Assembly: GCF_030378205.1 (NCBI RefSeq)
Contig: NZ_CP127385.1
Coordinates: forward strand, 4,256,001 to 4,320,000
Reading direction: 5' to 3'
Source: Bradyrhizobium sp. NP1
Lineage (GTDB): Bacteria > Pseudomonadota > Alphaproteobacteria > Rhizobiales > Xanthobacteraceae
Length of the DNA: 64,000 bases
In this document: positions 1 through 8,245 of the stretch, one piece after another
How the letters are laid out: the number at the start of each line of letters is the position of its first letter
Position numbering within the stretch: the first letter of the stretch is position 1
Translations under genes and position numbers: made by a program
Notes under the pieces: generated by a model
What the model was told of the DNA's origin: nothing
What the model saw: the letters and a program-made list of their open reading frames with translations, nothing else
Databases searched by the model: none

Positions 1-109
1 CGGCCAGTACCCGGCCGCCGATGCCGCTGCCCTTCCTCAAGGCCTTGCCGGCCTGAGAATCCGTCTTCTTAGACGGCGGAATGATGCGCTCCTTGCCACT
101 CTTCGCCAT
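1..109 (-). CDS. Small basic protein of unknown function, C-terminus cut by the window edge
   Basis: The frame opens with ATG at 109 on the minus strand, preceded by a strong GGAGGGG ribosome binding site, and runs off the left edge. The visible 36 residues begin MAKSGKERIIPPSKK and are rich in Lys, Arg, Gly and Ser with no hydrophobic segment, so the product is probably a small soluble, possibly nucleic-acid-associated protein. I recall short proteins of this kind in Bradyrhizobium but know no function. The start is well supported; length and role cannot be judged from this fragment. Confidence 0.6.
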   Translation of the reverse strand, partial: MAKSGKERIIPPSKKTDSQAGKALRKGSGIGGRVLA

Positions 110-439
110 ATACCCCTCCAGCCCGCATGAACGGGTTGATGGCTATCATACTTGCAACCAAAGAGAAAGTCGGGCCGCCGGTCATCAACTGCACGCTTCT
201 CGGGCTCGAGCCGCACTAAGATCGATACGGTAGCTCTTCCCGTGCCGACGGAGCATTGCGACGGTAGGCTACCGCTCCACCTGAAGTCGCCCGCAGCGGC
301 AGGCAAAGTGCGTCCCCTACAAGTAGGTCTCCCGATCGAGCAAAGTAGGATGCAGGACCCACGGCCCTACTCCCGGGTTGAGCCGCTAACGATCGAGAAC
401 TCGAAGCTGGCACCGCGTGTGGCGCCGAAGAGTAACAGG
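110..439. other. Intergenic stretch with no gene seen
   Basis: This 330-base stretch separates the divergent small gene on the left from the nucleotide kinase. Open frames cross it, including an in-frame extension of the kinase, but they have no ribosome binding site and no recognisable protein content. It presumably holds the two divergent promoters; I could not identify -35/-10 boxes with confidence. Confidence 0.5.
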
Positions 440-1015
440 ATGGGCATCAGAAACTATTTGATCGAAGGCGTGTCTGGCACCGGCAAAACCACGGTGGCTG
501 AAGAACTGCAGCGGCGCGGTTACCACGTCCTCCACGGTGACCGGGAGTTGGCCTATCAGGGCGATCCAAAGACGGGGGAACCGGTGGATGAACCTGCCCA
601 CGAGAGCGAGATGGACAAGGTCGTCTGGCAGCAGGAGCATCACCTTTGGGACATAGACAAAGTCAAGTCCGTGATCGCTGATCACAGCAACGCAATCTCC
701 TTCTTCTGCGGCGGCTCTAGAAATTTCGTCCGCTTCATTGATTTGCTTGATGGGGTTTTCGTTCTTGACGTCGATCTCGACACTTTGAAACGGCGGCTTG
801 CCAGCAGACCCGATGATGAGTTTGGCGGAAGACCGGTCGAACAGGATCTGGTTGTACGATTGCATGCAACGAAAGAAGATATCCCGAAAGGTGACGTCGT
901 AATCGACGCCACTGCGCCGCTTGAAAGCGTCGTGGATGAGATTTTGGAAAAGTGCAAACTGGATCACAGACGTGCGCCGCGGGAGACGAACTATGCCCGG
1001 TGCCGCAACGCGTAG
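440..1015 (+). CDS. P-loop nucleotide kinase-like protein (AAA_18 type)
   Basis: A 191-residue protein with a Walker A motif GVSGTGKTT at residues 10-18 directly after a short beta strand, as in adenylate-kinase-like small-molecule kinases. The LKRRLASRPDDEFGG stretch resembles an arginine-rich LID region. It probably transfers the gamma phosphate of ATP to a nucleoside or other small substrate in the cytoplasm; the substrate cannot be told. I chose ATG 440 because the Walker A then lies at the usual distance from the N-terminus; the frame is open further upstream but that part does not look like protein. The TAG stop is supplied by the palindromic repeat that begins at 1012. It appears to be a single-gene unit. 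Confidence 0.75.
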   Translation: MGIRNYLIEGVSGTGKTTVAEELQRRGYHVLHGDRELAYQGDPKTGEPVDEPAHESEMDKVVWQQEHHLWDIDKVKSVIADHSNAISFFCGGSRNFVRFIDLLDGVFVLDVDLDTLKRRLASRPDDEFGGRPVEQDLVVRLHATKEDIPKGDVVIDATAPLESVVDEILEKCKLDHRRAPRETNYARCRNA

Positions 1016-1092
1016 GATGGGTTGAGCGGAGCGACACCCATCGTTCGATCCGGTGAACGCGGATGGGTATCGCTGCGCTCCGCCCATCCTAC
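1012..1092. repeat. Interspersed palindromic repeat with GTAGGATGGG ends
   Basis: Two arms of about 31 bases (1012-1042 and 1062-1092) are inverted and match at about 27 of 31 positions, starting GTAGGATGGG and closing CCCATCCTAC, with a loop of about 20 bases. Elements with these ends are very common between genes in Bradyrhizobium-type genomes. The left end supplies the TAG stop of the upstream kinase gene. It could act as a transcription terminator or RNA hairpin. Confidence 0.75.
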
Positions 1093-1137
1093 GTCTGACC
1101 AAGTCTGCCCGGCGGATTCAGTACTGGAAGGATCGTC

Positions 1138-1311
1138 ATGAACGGAAATCGATACTACGGGGTCCGGGTCGAGGGCGCGAAATACGGCGTGGGCTTCGGC
1201 TCGGCGCTCGCCATCGCGATCTCCTATACCAACAACCACTCGATCCTCTGGGCGATCATCCATGGCATCCTGGGCTGGCTCTACGTGATCTATATCGCGC
1301 TGTTTGGGTGA
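1138..1311 (+). CDS. Small inner-membrane protein, 57 residues
   Basis: ATG at 1138 follows a GGAAGG ribosome binding site. The product begins MNGNRYYGVRVEGAKYG and then has two hydrophobic stretches ending in HGILGWLYVIYIALFG, a signature I recognise from a widespread short two-helix membrane protein of unknown function (NNHSILWAIIHGILGW type). It probably sits in the inner membrane as a hairpin. No operon partner is visible, and the palindromic repeat lies just upstream. Confidence 0.75.
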   Translation: MNGNRYYGVRVEGAKYGVGFGSALAIAISYTNNHSILWAIIHGILGWLYVIYIALFG

Positions 1312-1599
1312 CCCCGTTTCCACGAGCTGGATCGACGCGACCGCACGGCGCATCCCTCCGCCGCGGCACCATCCATTTCATTCTCGACACAAAAATTGAT
1401 TGGATAACTCCAAAAAGAGGCTTGATTGGCCGCTTGCCTAGCTGCGCGAGCCGTTCACGGATCGGCACCTGTTGGCAAATGCTGTTCGGAAAAGCGCCTT
1501 TGCGTCAGACCGATAGGCTGATGTCAAGAGGTTGTCGGAAGTCCTGAGTGGCCCGTCTTGATGATCATTGATTGCGCCAAGCGGCTCTGGAGTGTTCGA

Positions 1600-2031
1600 A
1601 TGACGAGATTGTTTCAGCCGGTCGCCCTGGGCGCCTGCCTTGCCATGCTCTCATCGATTGACCTGGCGACGGCGCAGGCGAAACAGCAATGCAGCGCCGC
1701 GATGCCATCCGATCCGCACGGGCGCTGGTGGTCCTACCGTCTGATCGACGGCCGCAAATGCTGGTACGAAGGCAAGCCGAACCTCTCCAAATCACTGCTG
1801 GAGTGGCCGGAGGAGACGCCTGCGCCACCGGCTCCGCGTGAGGAAGCCGCAAGCGCTTTCGCAAGGAAGCCCGGCAATCTGCTCAACGCCCAGGCCTTGG
1901 CACAGGAAGGTGTCGATACGTTCGAGGCGCGCTGGAGCGCCCGGGTCCGCTTCATGGAATCGACTCCCCCGGCGTCCAGGCCGCCGACGCAGGGCACGCT
2001 CGGTGGAGCGCTCGCCGGCGCCGCCCGCTAG
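1600..2031 (+). CDS. Secreted protein of unknown function with a WWSYR...KCWYEG motif
   Basis: From ATG 1600 the product is 143 residues. It begins with a signal peptide (MTRLFQPVALGACLAMLSSI, cleavage near AQA), then a motif HGRWWSYRLIDGRKCWYEGKP that recurs in exported proteins of Bradyrhizobium and relatives, and a Pro/Ala-rich tail. The motif suggests a small exposed aromatic/Cys domain in the periplasm; no function is known to me. An alternative ATG at 1561 would add 13 residues ahead of the signal peptide and is less likely. No operon partner is evident. Confidence 0.65.
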   Translation: MTRLFQPVALGACLAMLSSIDLATAQAKQQCSAAMPSDPHGRWWSYRLIDGRKCWYEGKPNLSKSLLEWPEETPAPPAPREEAASAFARKPGNLLNAQALAQEGVDTFEARWSARVRFMESTPPASRPPTQGTLGGALAGAAR

Positions 2032-2235
2032 CGCACGTTAGCGCCCCCCACATTCGCTCGCTGCACGGCCGCCTTCCCGACGACTGGCCCGATTTTTGCT
2101 CACGAGCTTTTTATTCCTTTGTTACTGCCCGCCGGCTTCAACGGCGGCGCAGGCGTCCCAAATGGGCAGGGACGCATGAAATGATGATTGTCATCTTATG
2201 GTCGGCTTATCCTCTCGTTGAAGTCCGGAGCAAAA

Positions 2236-2427
2236 ATGGGCGAGGTCATTCGATTTGTCCCGAAGTCGGAACTCGAGCGAGCCCGCCTAATTCGGCAGGC
2301 GCGCGCGATCTACGACAGTATTTTTCCGTCGACTGGGCCTGTCAAAGAGCAGCAGGACAAGGGACTGGTTGGTCATGCGATCGGCGGCGCGAATATCTAT
2401 CGCGGTGACGGGGTTCGCCGGTCGTGA
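2236..2427 (+). CDS. Small protein of unknown function, 63 residues
   Basis: The product begins MGEVIRFVPKSELERARL and continues into a charged helix containing RQARAIYDSIFP, a pattern conserved in short Bradyrhizobium proteins. No signal peptide or membrane segment is present, so it should be cytoplasmic. ATG 2236 is chosen because the recognisable N-terminus starts there; the same frame is open upstream to 2188. Its stop overlaps the GTG start of the next gene by four bases (GTGA), so the two are probably co-translated. Confidence 0.65.
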   Translation: MGEVIRFVPKSELERARLIRQARAIYDSIFPSTGPVKEQQDKGLVGHAIGGANIYRGDGVRRS

Positions 2428-2633
2428 TCCAGATCATCGCCGTGCTGTGCAGTCTCGCCTCTCCGGCCAATTGCCACGAGCAGACCGTAACCACCTCGGA
2501 CTTCGCTAACGTCTCAATGCGGTCGTGCCTGATGGGCGCGCCGCAGCTTGCCGACTGGATGAAGCAGCATCCGGCCGAGCGCCTTGCGGCATGGCGCTGC
2601 GTGATTGGCAAACAGGACCGCAGGGGGGCCTAG
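2424..2633 (+). CDS. Small exported Cys-containing protein, 69 residues
   Basis: Begins with GTG in a GTGA overlap with the preceding gene. The N-terminus MIQIIAVLCSLASPANCHEQ is a short hydrophobic signal-like segment, and Cys residues recur in NCHEQT, SCLMGAP and WRCVIG, suggesting disulfides or metal binding in the periplasm. It contains the PQLADWMKQHPAERLAAWRC pattern that I associate with small rhizobial proteins of unknown role. Its TAG stop sits inside CTAGAGCG, which matches the start of the repeat family copied at 2659-2762. Confidence 0.65.
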   Translation: MIQIIAVLCSLASPANCHEQTVTTSDFANVSMRSCLMGAPQLADWMKQHPAERLAAWRCVIGKQDRRGA

Positions 2634-2658
2634 AGCGTCGCGGCCACAGCGCCGCCCG

Positions 2659-2762
2659 CTAGAGCATCGGTTCTGATGGAATCAGAACCGATACTCTAGA
2701 TTCTTGTTTTGATGCGTTTTCTTGACGCGAACCGCTACCCGCTTCGCTCGAAAACGCTCTAG
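2659..2762. repeat. Bradyrhizobium-type CTAG-bounded palindromic element (full copy, family A)
   Basis: Begins CTAGAGCATCGGTTCTGAT, whose inverted copy ends at ACTCTAG near 2699, followed by a second part ending CGCTCGAAAACGCTCTAG at 2762. Both outer ends are CTAG. Related pieces lie at 14007-14024, 20269-20327 and 58209-58251. It encodes no protein and is probably a non-autonomous interspersed repeat. Its right end supplies the stop codon of the convergent gene 2759-3397. Confidence 0.85.
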
Positions 2763-3397
2763 TGCGAACCCGCCGTCGCTCCCGCCTTCGGGCTTGACGC
2801 AAAGGCGTTGCGGACCACCGACGTCAGTTTCGTCCAGCTGCACGACAGCGAGCTCTGGATGGTGCAGGATTTTGATTTCGCGCGCGCCGCCACTGGGCGG
2901 CGCAGGCTGATGGGCAGCGGCACTTCCGCTGCCTCAGGCGCCGCGGCAAGCAGCATGGCGGCGTCCCGCCTCTCCGATGCGATCGAGGCGTCCTCGCGCC
3001 GCTGCGCATCGAGGAAGCGCATATACTCCATATCGATGCGGTTGCGTTCCTCCACCGTCGGATTGGGCCCGGCAATATCGAAGCTGCGATCCTGCAACAC
3101 GTCGTAATAGCTGTAGCCCCCGCCCGCCTTGCGGCGGCCGGCAAAACGCGCGGCGCAATCCGTCATCCGCGCAGCCTGCTCGGCGCCGGGCATAGCGCTT
3201 TCGGCCAGCGCCGCACATTCCTCAAAATCCTGGGCAACGACGGACGGGCGAAAGGCGAGCCACAGCGCGACGACCAGAAAAGGGGTCACCGCAACCATAC
3301 TCGCCGGGAACTCTTGCAGCACGCGTCTCGCCACGAACATGGCGAATGCTTGCCCAGCCGCGGCCATGGTTGCAACATTTTGCGGAGTTTTCCCCAC
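2759..3397 (-). CDS. Membrane-anchored protein of unknown function
   Basis: Up to 212 residues with one hydrophobic helix (MVAVTPFLVVALWLAFRP) followed by a soluble domain containing AQDFEECAALAES, MTDCAARFAGRRK and GGGYSYYDVLQDRSFDI. The two Cys residues may pair in the periplasm. I recognise the general pattern from Bradyrhizobium but no named domain. The start is uncertain: GTG 3397 gives the longest form, while ATG 3367, 3340 or 3298 would put the helix at the extreme N-terminus; none has a clear ribosome binding site. The stop TAG is contributed by the repeat element at 2659-2762, so the natural C-terminus may have been altered by that insertion. Confidence 0.6.
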   Translation of the reverse strand: MGKTPQNVATMAAAGQAFAMFVARRVLQEFPASMVAVTPFLVVALWLAFRPSVVAQDFEECAALAESAMPGAEQAARMTDCAARFAGRRKAGGGYSYYDVLQDRSFDIAGPNPTVEERNRIDMEYMRFLDAQRREDASIASERRDAAMLLAAAPEAAEVPLPISLRRPVAARAKSKSCTIQSSLSCSWTKLTSVVRNAFASSPKAGATAGSH

Positions 3398-3513
3398 AGT
3401 TCTGTGGCGCCCCCGTCACAGCCCGATTTTTTGTTCGCGGCCGGCGCCCGCGGTCGTCATTGGGAGATTTTCGGGCGGCAACGTCGCCGATCATTTGAGA
3501 AGGATGTTTTTTC

Positions 3514-3615
3514 ATGCCTCCATTTAAAGCCATTGCGGCGCTTGCTTCGGTCCTGGCGATTGCATGCTCGATGTTTGCCGTAAGCTGGGTCGGCCTGGCG
3601 CTGATCGGTTATTGA
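3514..3615 (+). CDS. Possible 33-residue membrane peptide
   Basis: ATG 3514 is preceded by GAGAAGG. The peptide starts MPPFKAIAALASVLAIACSM and is almost entirely hydrophobic, fitting one transmembrane helix. A perfect 12-bp stem follows 20 bases after the stop. I have no homologue in mind, so this is a gene call from start signal, hydrophobicity and terminator only. Confidence 0.4.
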   Translation: MPPFKAIAALASVLAIACSMFAVSWVGLALIGY

Positions 3616-3634
3616 GCGCCCCCGGAAACATTAT

Positions 3635-3674
3635 CAGCGGCGAACACGTCGCCATCGCGCGATGTTCGCCGCTG
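3635..3674. terminator. Hairpin between convergent genes
   Basis: CAGCGGCGAACA (3635-3646) pairs perfectly with TGTTCGCCGCTG (3663-3674) around a 16-base loop. It lies between the rightward small ORF and the leftward DUF2312 gene, where a two-way terminator is expected. There is no clear T-tract. Confidence 0.55.
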
Positions 3675-3696
3675 CCCTGACCCTTCCTTGATCGGC

Positions 3697-3966
3697 TCAC
3701 GCCGCCTTGGCGACCTTCTCCGGCGGCGGCGCTTCGATCGCCCGCATGTAGAGATCGAGCAGCGTCTCGCGTTCGTCGCGCTCTTCCTTGTCCTGCTTCC
3801 GCAGCTTGATGATCTCTTTGAGGATCTTCACGTCCAGTCCCTCGCCCTTGGCCTCCGCAAACACCTCCTTCTTCTGCTCGTTCAGCTCGGCCAATTCGTT
3901 GTCCAGGTTCTCGATCCGCTCGATGAACGAGCGAATCCGCGCGCCGGGGATGGTGATGTCGGACAT
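3697..3966 (-). CDS. DUF2312 / GapR-family DNA-binding protein
   Basis: 89 residues matching the DUF2312 family: an N-terminal coiled coil (FIERIENLDNELAELNEQ) followed by the signature EAKGEGLDVKILKEIIKLRK and a C-terminal helix ending LLDLYMRAIE. The Caulobacter member GapR forms a clamp around over-twisted DNA and helps topoisomerases at replication and transcription fronts. Alphaproteobacteria often carry more than one DUF2312 gene; this one has the core but a different N-terminus from GapR, so it may be a paralogue. ATG 3966 is preceded by a GGGAGG-type site. It is expressed as a single gene. Confidence 0.85.
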   Translation of the reverse strand: MSDITIPGARIRSFIERIENLDNELAELNEQKKEVFAEAKGEGLDVKILKEIIKLRKQDKEERDERETLLDLYMRAIEAPPPEKVAKAA

Positions 3967-4064
3967 GGTGCCTCCCTGTTGAATAGGAGCGTGAAAATGA
4001 CCGCAAACAAATAACCAATGTGTTAAGCCATGAGGCTGGAACCCGAGCTCTTTTAGCGCAGAGC

Positions 4065-4928
4065 ATGACCGTCATTTCCATCCAGTCGCAGGTCGCCTAC
4101 GGCCATGTCGGCAACAGCGCGGCCGTCTTTCCCATGCAGATGCACGGCATCGACGTCATCGCGGTCCCCACGACGCTTCTGAGCAACCGGCCGGGCTATC
4201 CGACCCTGCGCGGCCGGGTGCTCGAGGCGCAACTGGTCGCCGATCTCCTGCGCGGGGTCGAGGAACGCGGCGCGGTCGAGACCTCCAGCATGATCCTTTC
4301 GGGCTATCTCGGCTCCCCCGACATCGCCGCGGTGGTTGCCGACTTCGTGACACGCGCCAAAGCTCGCAATCCCGCCCTGCGCTATGCCTGCGATCCCGTG
4401 CTCGGGGATCGCGACCGCGGCCTGTTCGTGCAACCAGACATTCCGCCGCTCGTGCGCGACCGGCTGTGCCCGCTTGCCGATATCATCACCCCCAATCATT
4501 TCGAATTCGAATTTCTGTGCGGGGCGAGGGCCACGGCGATCGACCGCGTGATCGAGCAGGCGCAAGCGCTGATCGCGCGCGGTCCATCGACCGTCGTCAT
4601 CACCTCCGCCGAGCTCACTGACACGCCGGATGGCCAGATCGACACCATTGCCGTCGAGCGATCGCGGGCCTTTCGCGTACGCGCGCCAAAACTGCCGATC
4701 AGCCCGAACGGGACCGGCGATCTCTTCGCCGCGCTCTACGTATCGGCCAGCGTGCGGGGCAAGGAAACGGCGGATGCGCTTGCCCACGCCACGTCCGCTG
4801 TCTTCGCCGTGCTGGAGCGCACCGCGGCGCGCGGCAGTGAGGAAATGCGCATCGTCGAAAGCGGCGAACTCCTCGTTCATCCGAGGCACAGGTTCGACGC
4901 TGTCGCCGTCCACAGCTCACACGCCTGA
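4065..4928 (+). CDS. pdxY: Pyridoxal kinase PdxY
   Basis: 287 residues, the usual PdxY length, starting MTVISIQSQVAYGHVGNSA, the N-terminal signature of pyridoxal kinases in the ribokinase fold. The C-terminal motif SPNGTGDLFAALY (about residues 213-225) carries the catalytic Asp of GTGD. The enzyme phosphorylates pyridoxal to pyridoxal 5'-phosphate with ATP in the B6 salvage pathway. ATG 4065 is chosen for this N-terminus. The downstream DUF606 gene begins 44 bases after the stop and could be co-transcribed, though a functional link is not evident. Confidence 0.92.
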   Translation: MTVISIQSQVAYGHVGNSAAVFPMQMHGIDVIAVPTTLLSNRPGYPTLRGRVLEAQLVADLLRGVEERGAVETSSMILSGYLGSPDIAAVVADFVTRAKARNPALRYACDPVLGDRDRGLFVQPDIPPLVRDRLCPLADIITPNHFEFEFLCGARATAIDRVIEQAQALIARGPSTVVITSAELTDTPDGQIDTIAVERSRAFRVRAPKLPISPNGTGDLFAALYVSASVRGKETADALAHATSAVFAVLERTAARGSEEMRIVESGELLVHPRHRFDAVAVHSSHA

Positions 4929-4972
4929 TCCCTTCCTCCACCGTCCCCACCGCTCTTCCTCAGGAATGCCAG

Positions 4973-5419
4973 ATGCTCAAGCTCGCTCTCCCAAGCCTCC
5001 TTGCCATTTCCGCCGGCGTCAGCCTCGTCGTCCAGCAGGCGCTGAACGCGAACCTGCGCAACGCGCTGAACTCGGCCGCATGGTCGGGCTTCATGAGCTA
5101 TCTGGTCGGGATGATCTGCATGGCGGCATTCGCGCTTGCCCTGCGCGACCCCCTGCCCTCGGCGACTGTCGTTGCGCGCATTCCGTGGTGGGCGTGGAGC
5201 GGCGGGGCGTTCGGCGCGATCTTCATCGCGCTCGCCATTCTCCTGATCCCGAAACTCGGCGCGGCAACCTTCATCGCCCTCCTCGTCGCCGGGCAAATGC
5301 TCTGCTCGCTCGCCTTCGACCATTTCGGCCTGCTCGGCATTCCCGTCCAGCCGGCAAGCCTGATCCGGCTTGCCGGCGCCGCCTTCCTCATTCTCGGCGT
5401 CGTCATGATCCGCATGTAG
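4973..5419 (+). CDS. DUF606 (YdcZ-type) small DMT-superfamily membrane protein
   Basis: 148 residues with about five hydrophobic helices, beginning MLKLALPSLLAISAGVSLVV and ending FLILGVVMIRM, the architecture of the DUF606/YdcZ branch of drug/metabolite transporters. It probably works as a dimer in the inner membrane; the substrate is unknown. The last 221 bases recur almost perfectly at 6886-7106 beyond the acetamidase gene, with five differences, all silent. It lies 44 bases after pdxY on the same strand. Confidence 0.85.
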   Translation: MLKLALPSLLAISAGVSLVVQQALNANLRNALNSAAWSGFMSYLVGMICMAAFALALRDPLPSATVVARIPWWAWSGGAFGAIFIALAILLIPKLGAATFIALLVAGQMLCSLAFDHFGLLGIPVQPASLIRLAGAAFLILGVVMIRM

Positions 5420-5472
5420 TCTTGGGGTTCAATTCAACCCTGATCCATGCTGGCGCGATCTTTCGGCCGCGA

Positions 5473-6639
5473 TCAATCGACGAAAATGTCGAGCGGAAGC
5501 ACGGCCGAGACGATGCAGTTCGGTACGTCGACAAGCTGTCCGATCCTGAGATCCACGGCGACTGCGGCGACGGCATAGGCCTGTTCGCGCGTCAGCCCCT
5601 TGTTTGCGACCATCCAGTCGATGATCCTGAGCAGCGCATCGCGCGTCGCCAGCGTGAGATCTTCCGACAGGTTTCGCAGCGCTGCGACCTTGGGACTGTC
5701 GAGATAGGCCAAATGCTGCGGCACCCAGCCTGCGTCCTTGACCGGCAGGCCGATCACCGCATGGAACCGGCTTGGTTCGACGTTCCTGAGCTGACCGCCG
5801 CCAATGACATGCGGAAACCGGATCGAGGAGCCTGCGCCCTTGACCACCTCGCATCTCAGCGTGACGCGCGCCGCCATCTCGATCGCGGTGCCGCACACCT
5901 CTCCGTCGCCCTGCGCGAAATGGATGTCGCCGGTCCACAGCCCGGCGCCGTCGACCAGCACCGGAAACATGATGGTCGTCCCGACCTGCATCGCCTTCAC
6001 ATCCATGTTGCCGCCGTTTTCGCGCGGCGGAATGGTGCGCAGCCCTTCGGCGGCCCAGGGAGCCCCTTCGCCGAACAAGGCCGCCGGCACGGCCCCCTTG
6101 GGGTCCGGCATCAGCACGAAGCCGCCGGCCGCGGCGAGCGCCCCCTCGCGATCGAGCGCTTCGGCGACCTCGGGCTTGCCGGGGAGCACGCCGATCGATC
6201 CGGGAAACGCGCACATCGGGACGCGGATATTGGGCAACTGGTCGGAAACCGCGGCCAAACGGTCGAGCTTCCAATTGACGACGAATGGCCCCGTGATCAC
6301 GTCGCGCAGGAAGCCGAATCCCGGCGCGATCGCGGTGTAGCCATGATCGTCCGGCGCGATGTCGACGATGGTGACCGCCAGCGCGTCGCCACGCTTGGCG
6401 CCCTCGATGAGCACCGGCCCGGTCATCGGGTGAACGCGGGAGAGATCGGCCCGCGCGACATCGGCCGCCGTCGCCGCGGAGCCGAACTGATCGTCAAAGG
6501 CGTCGCGGGTCTCGTAGACGATGTAGTCGCCCGGGCTTGCGCTCGCGACCGGCGGCAACGCCCAGTGCAGGCGATTGAAGCAATTGGGATCGTCCTTTGC
6601 GGTTGCTCCGCTCCGCTTGATCTCGACCGTCCTGGTCAT
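5473..6639 (-). CDS. Acetamidase/formamidase family amidohydrolase
   Basis: 388 residues starting MTRTVEIKRSGATAKDDPNC, after a strong AGGAGGAAAAG ribosome binding site. Features of the FmdA/AmdA family include the HWALPPVASASPGDYIVYE opening, HPMTGPVLIEGAKRGDALAV and a later LWTGDIHFAQGDGEVCGTA segment with conserved Asp, His and Glu. The family hydrolyses short amides such as formamide or acetamide to ammonia and the acid, releasing assimilable nitrogen. The gene is flanked by a full and a truncated copy of the DUF606 gene, so the segment may have been inserted or exchanged as a block. The frame is open to 6786 but that extension lacks a start signal. Confidence 0.85.
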   Translation of the reverse strand: MTRTVEIKRSGATAKDDPNCFNRLHWALPPVASASPGDYIVYETRDAFDDQFGSAATAADVARADLSRVHPMTGPVLIEGAKRGDALAVTIVDIAPDDHGYTAIAPGFGFLRDVITGPFVVNWKLDRLAAVSDQLPNIRVPMCAFPGSIGVLPGKPEVAEALDREGALAAAGGFVLMPDPKGAVPAALFGEGAPWAAEGLRTIPPRENGGNMDVKAMQVGTTIMFPVLVDGAGLWTGDIHFAQGDGEVCGTAIEMAARVTLRCEVVKGAGSSIRFPHVIGGGQLRNVEPSRFHAVIGLPVKDAGWVPQHLAYLDSPKVAALRNLSEDLTLATRDALLRIIDWMVANKGLTREQAYAVAAVAVDLRIGQLVDVPNCIVSAVLPLDIFVD

Positions 6640-6885
6640 GGCTCTTTTCCTCCTGCTCAATTCCCCTTTGCGACGGGGTCCCTTTCCATACCCGATCGCG
6701 TCGGCTCGCGATCGGGATCGTCGCGGGGCTCCCGTCAAATTGAACGGTTCGAACCGATCCGCGGCCGTTCGTATGCGCGCGGACATTGGCGCAGATGGAT
6801 GAAAATGCCCCGTTATGCGTTGTTGGATATCGCTAGCGGCAGCGATCGGCGGCCGGCATCCGGGACTGTCCTGTTGCGCGCCGTT

Positions 6886-7106
6886 GCGGCGGGGCGTTCG
6901 GCGCGATCTTCATCGCGCTCGCCATTCTGCTGATTCCGAAACTCGGCGCGGCAACCTTCATCGCCCTCCTCGTCGCGGGGCAAATGCTCTGCTCGCTCGC
7001 CTTCGACCATTTCGGCCTGCTCGGCATTCCCGTCCAACCCGCAAGCCTGATCCGGCTTGCCGGCGCCGCCTTCCTCATTCTCGGCGTCGTCATGATCCGC
7101 ATGTAG
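6886..7106 (+). pseudogene. Truncated second copy of the DUF606 transporter gene
   Basis: These 221 bases repeat 5199-5419, the 3' half of the DUF606 gene, in the same orientation and with the same TAG stop. I count five mismatches (about 97.7% identity), all at third codon positions and all silent. The 5' half is absent, although traces such as GACTGTC and GTTGCGCGC just upstream suggest the homology once extended further. It has no start codon or ribosome binding site of its own and should not yield a functional transporter. Confidence 0.85.
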
Positions 7107-7387
7107 CCGTTATGCGGGCGGTATCCGGCTGATCCGCCGGCCGTGAGGTCGATCTGGAATGTGGTAAGTTGCCGAAAGTGCATAGCGCATCCGGGGCGCT
7201 TGGACCAATTTCCTGATGCCAAATCGCAAAAGCGGCTCTCGCGTGGTGTCACGTTTCCTGAAGTCAACGAAACCAATTTGTAACGTCGATTGAATTATAG
7301 ATATCGGGGGGTCATCATTTTTGGCAGGGCAAATCCCGCAGTCCTCGTCAGGATAGCTGCCGTGCCGTGAAAGCGGAGGCCGAGAGC

Positions 7388-8014
7388 ATGCGTGATCCGC
7401 AAGCGTCCGATGCGATCATGATGCGTCGCTGTATTGCTCTCGCCAAATCCGCTGGACAAAACGGAGAGTACCCGTTTGCGTCCGTCATCTCGCGGCGGGG
7501 CGAGTTCATTTGCGAAGCGCTCAATCTGGTCAGGGCTGAAGGAGATGCCACGCGACACGCCGAAATGGTTGCAATTGCTTTAGCGCAGAAGAAGCTCGGC
7601 TCCATGAGCCTCGATGATTGCACGCTCTATTCGACCATAGAGCCCTGCGCGATGTGCTGCTACGCCATTCGTGAAACCAGGATCGGAAGGGTCGTGTTCA
7701 GCTTGCGATCGCCGGTCATGGGCGGCAACTCGCGCTGGAAAATTCTCCACGATGATCACCTGTCATCGAAATTGCCGGAAGTATTTGCCCGGCCACCCGA
7801 GGTCGTATCCGGATATTTGCAATACGAGGTTCAGAACGTATTTCGGAAGCGAAGTCCGCTCGTCTGGGAGTTCTTGAAGGCTCGAGAAATATTCATTGAC
7901 AGTCCCGATATCGATCACGTCGAGACTTCGAACTCGAAAATCAGGCGAAGCCTTTGGTGGGGTCTTGTCAACTGGGCAAGGGCCTCGATTCTCGATCGCT
8001 TTTGGCGCGGTTAG
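7388..8014 (+). CDS. Nucleoside deaminase (cytidine/deoxycytidylate deaminase fold)
   Basis: 208 residues. The zinc-binding and catalytic motifs are intact: RHAEMVAI with His57 and Glu59, and EPCAMCC with Cys87 and Cys90, as in TadA/guanine-deaminase-like enzymes. It probably deaminates a free base or nucleoside, or a tRNA adenosine. The C-terminal 80 residues (after about 125) extend beyond the core fold and contain aromatic and Arg-rich stretches, so it is longer than TadA and is probably not the essential tRNA enzyme. ATG 7388 follows GCGGAGGCCGAGAGC; an upstream GTG at 7367 lacks such a site. It stands alone. Confidence 0.85.
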   Translation: MRDPQASDAIMMRRCIALAKSAGQNGEYPFASVISRRGEFICEALNLVRAEGDATRHAEMVAIALAQKKLGSMSLDDCTLYSTIEPCAMCCYAIRETRIGRVVFSLRSPVMGGNSRWKILHDDHLSSKLPEVFARPPEVVSGYLQYEVQNVFRKRSPLVWEFLKAREIFIDSPDIDHVETSNSKIRRSLWWGLVNWARASILDRFWRG

Positions 8015-8245
8015 GATTGGCTACATCAGCGCGTGGCGGTGACGAGCAAGATGGCGAGCCCTCGCCGATCACGCGCCGCGCCGCTTTATTCCCTCCGCCC
8101 ACGACTTTTTAAAATCCAACTCCCCGCGTCCGCTTCGCGCATCCGTCGCGCACCTGTAACAAACGCTCACTAGCAGGAGACCCCGGCGCTGGTCCGCTTC
8201 GCGAGCCCGCGCGAGATTGATCGTCATCCAATTTGGGGAGCATCC

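Noticed and set aside
37..306. 89-codon leftward frame near the left edge
   Set aside because: It overlaps the better-supported small gene at 1-109 in another frame and has no start signal or conserved look.
4630..6933. 767-codon rightward open frame
   Set aside because: It crosses the end of pdxY, the DUF606 gene in a different frame and the whole acetamidase gene antisense. Its sequence is Arg/Pro/Ala-biased with no domain, as expected for shadow frames in GC-rich DNA.
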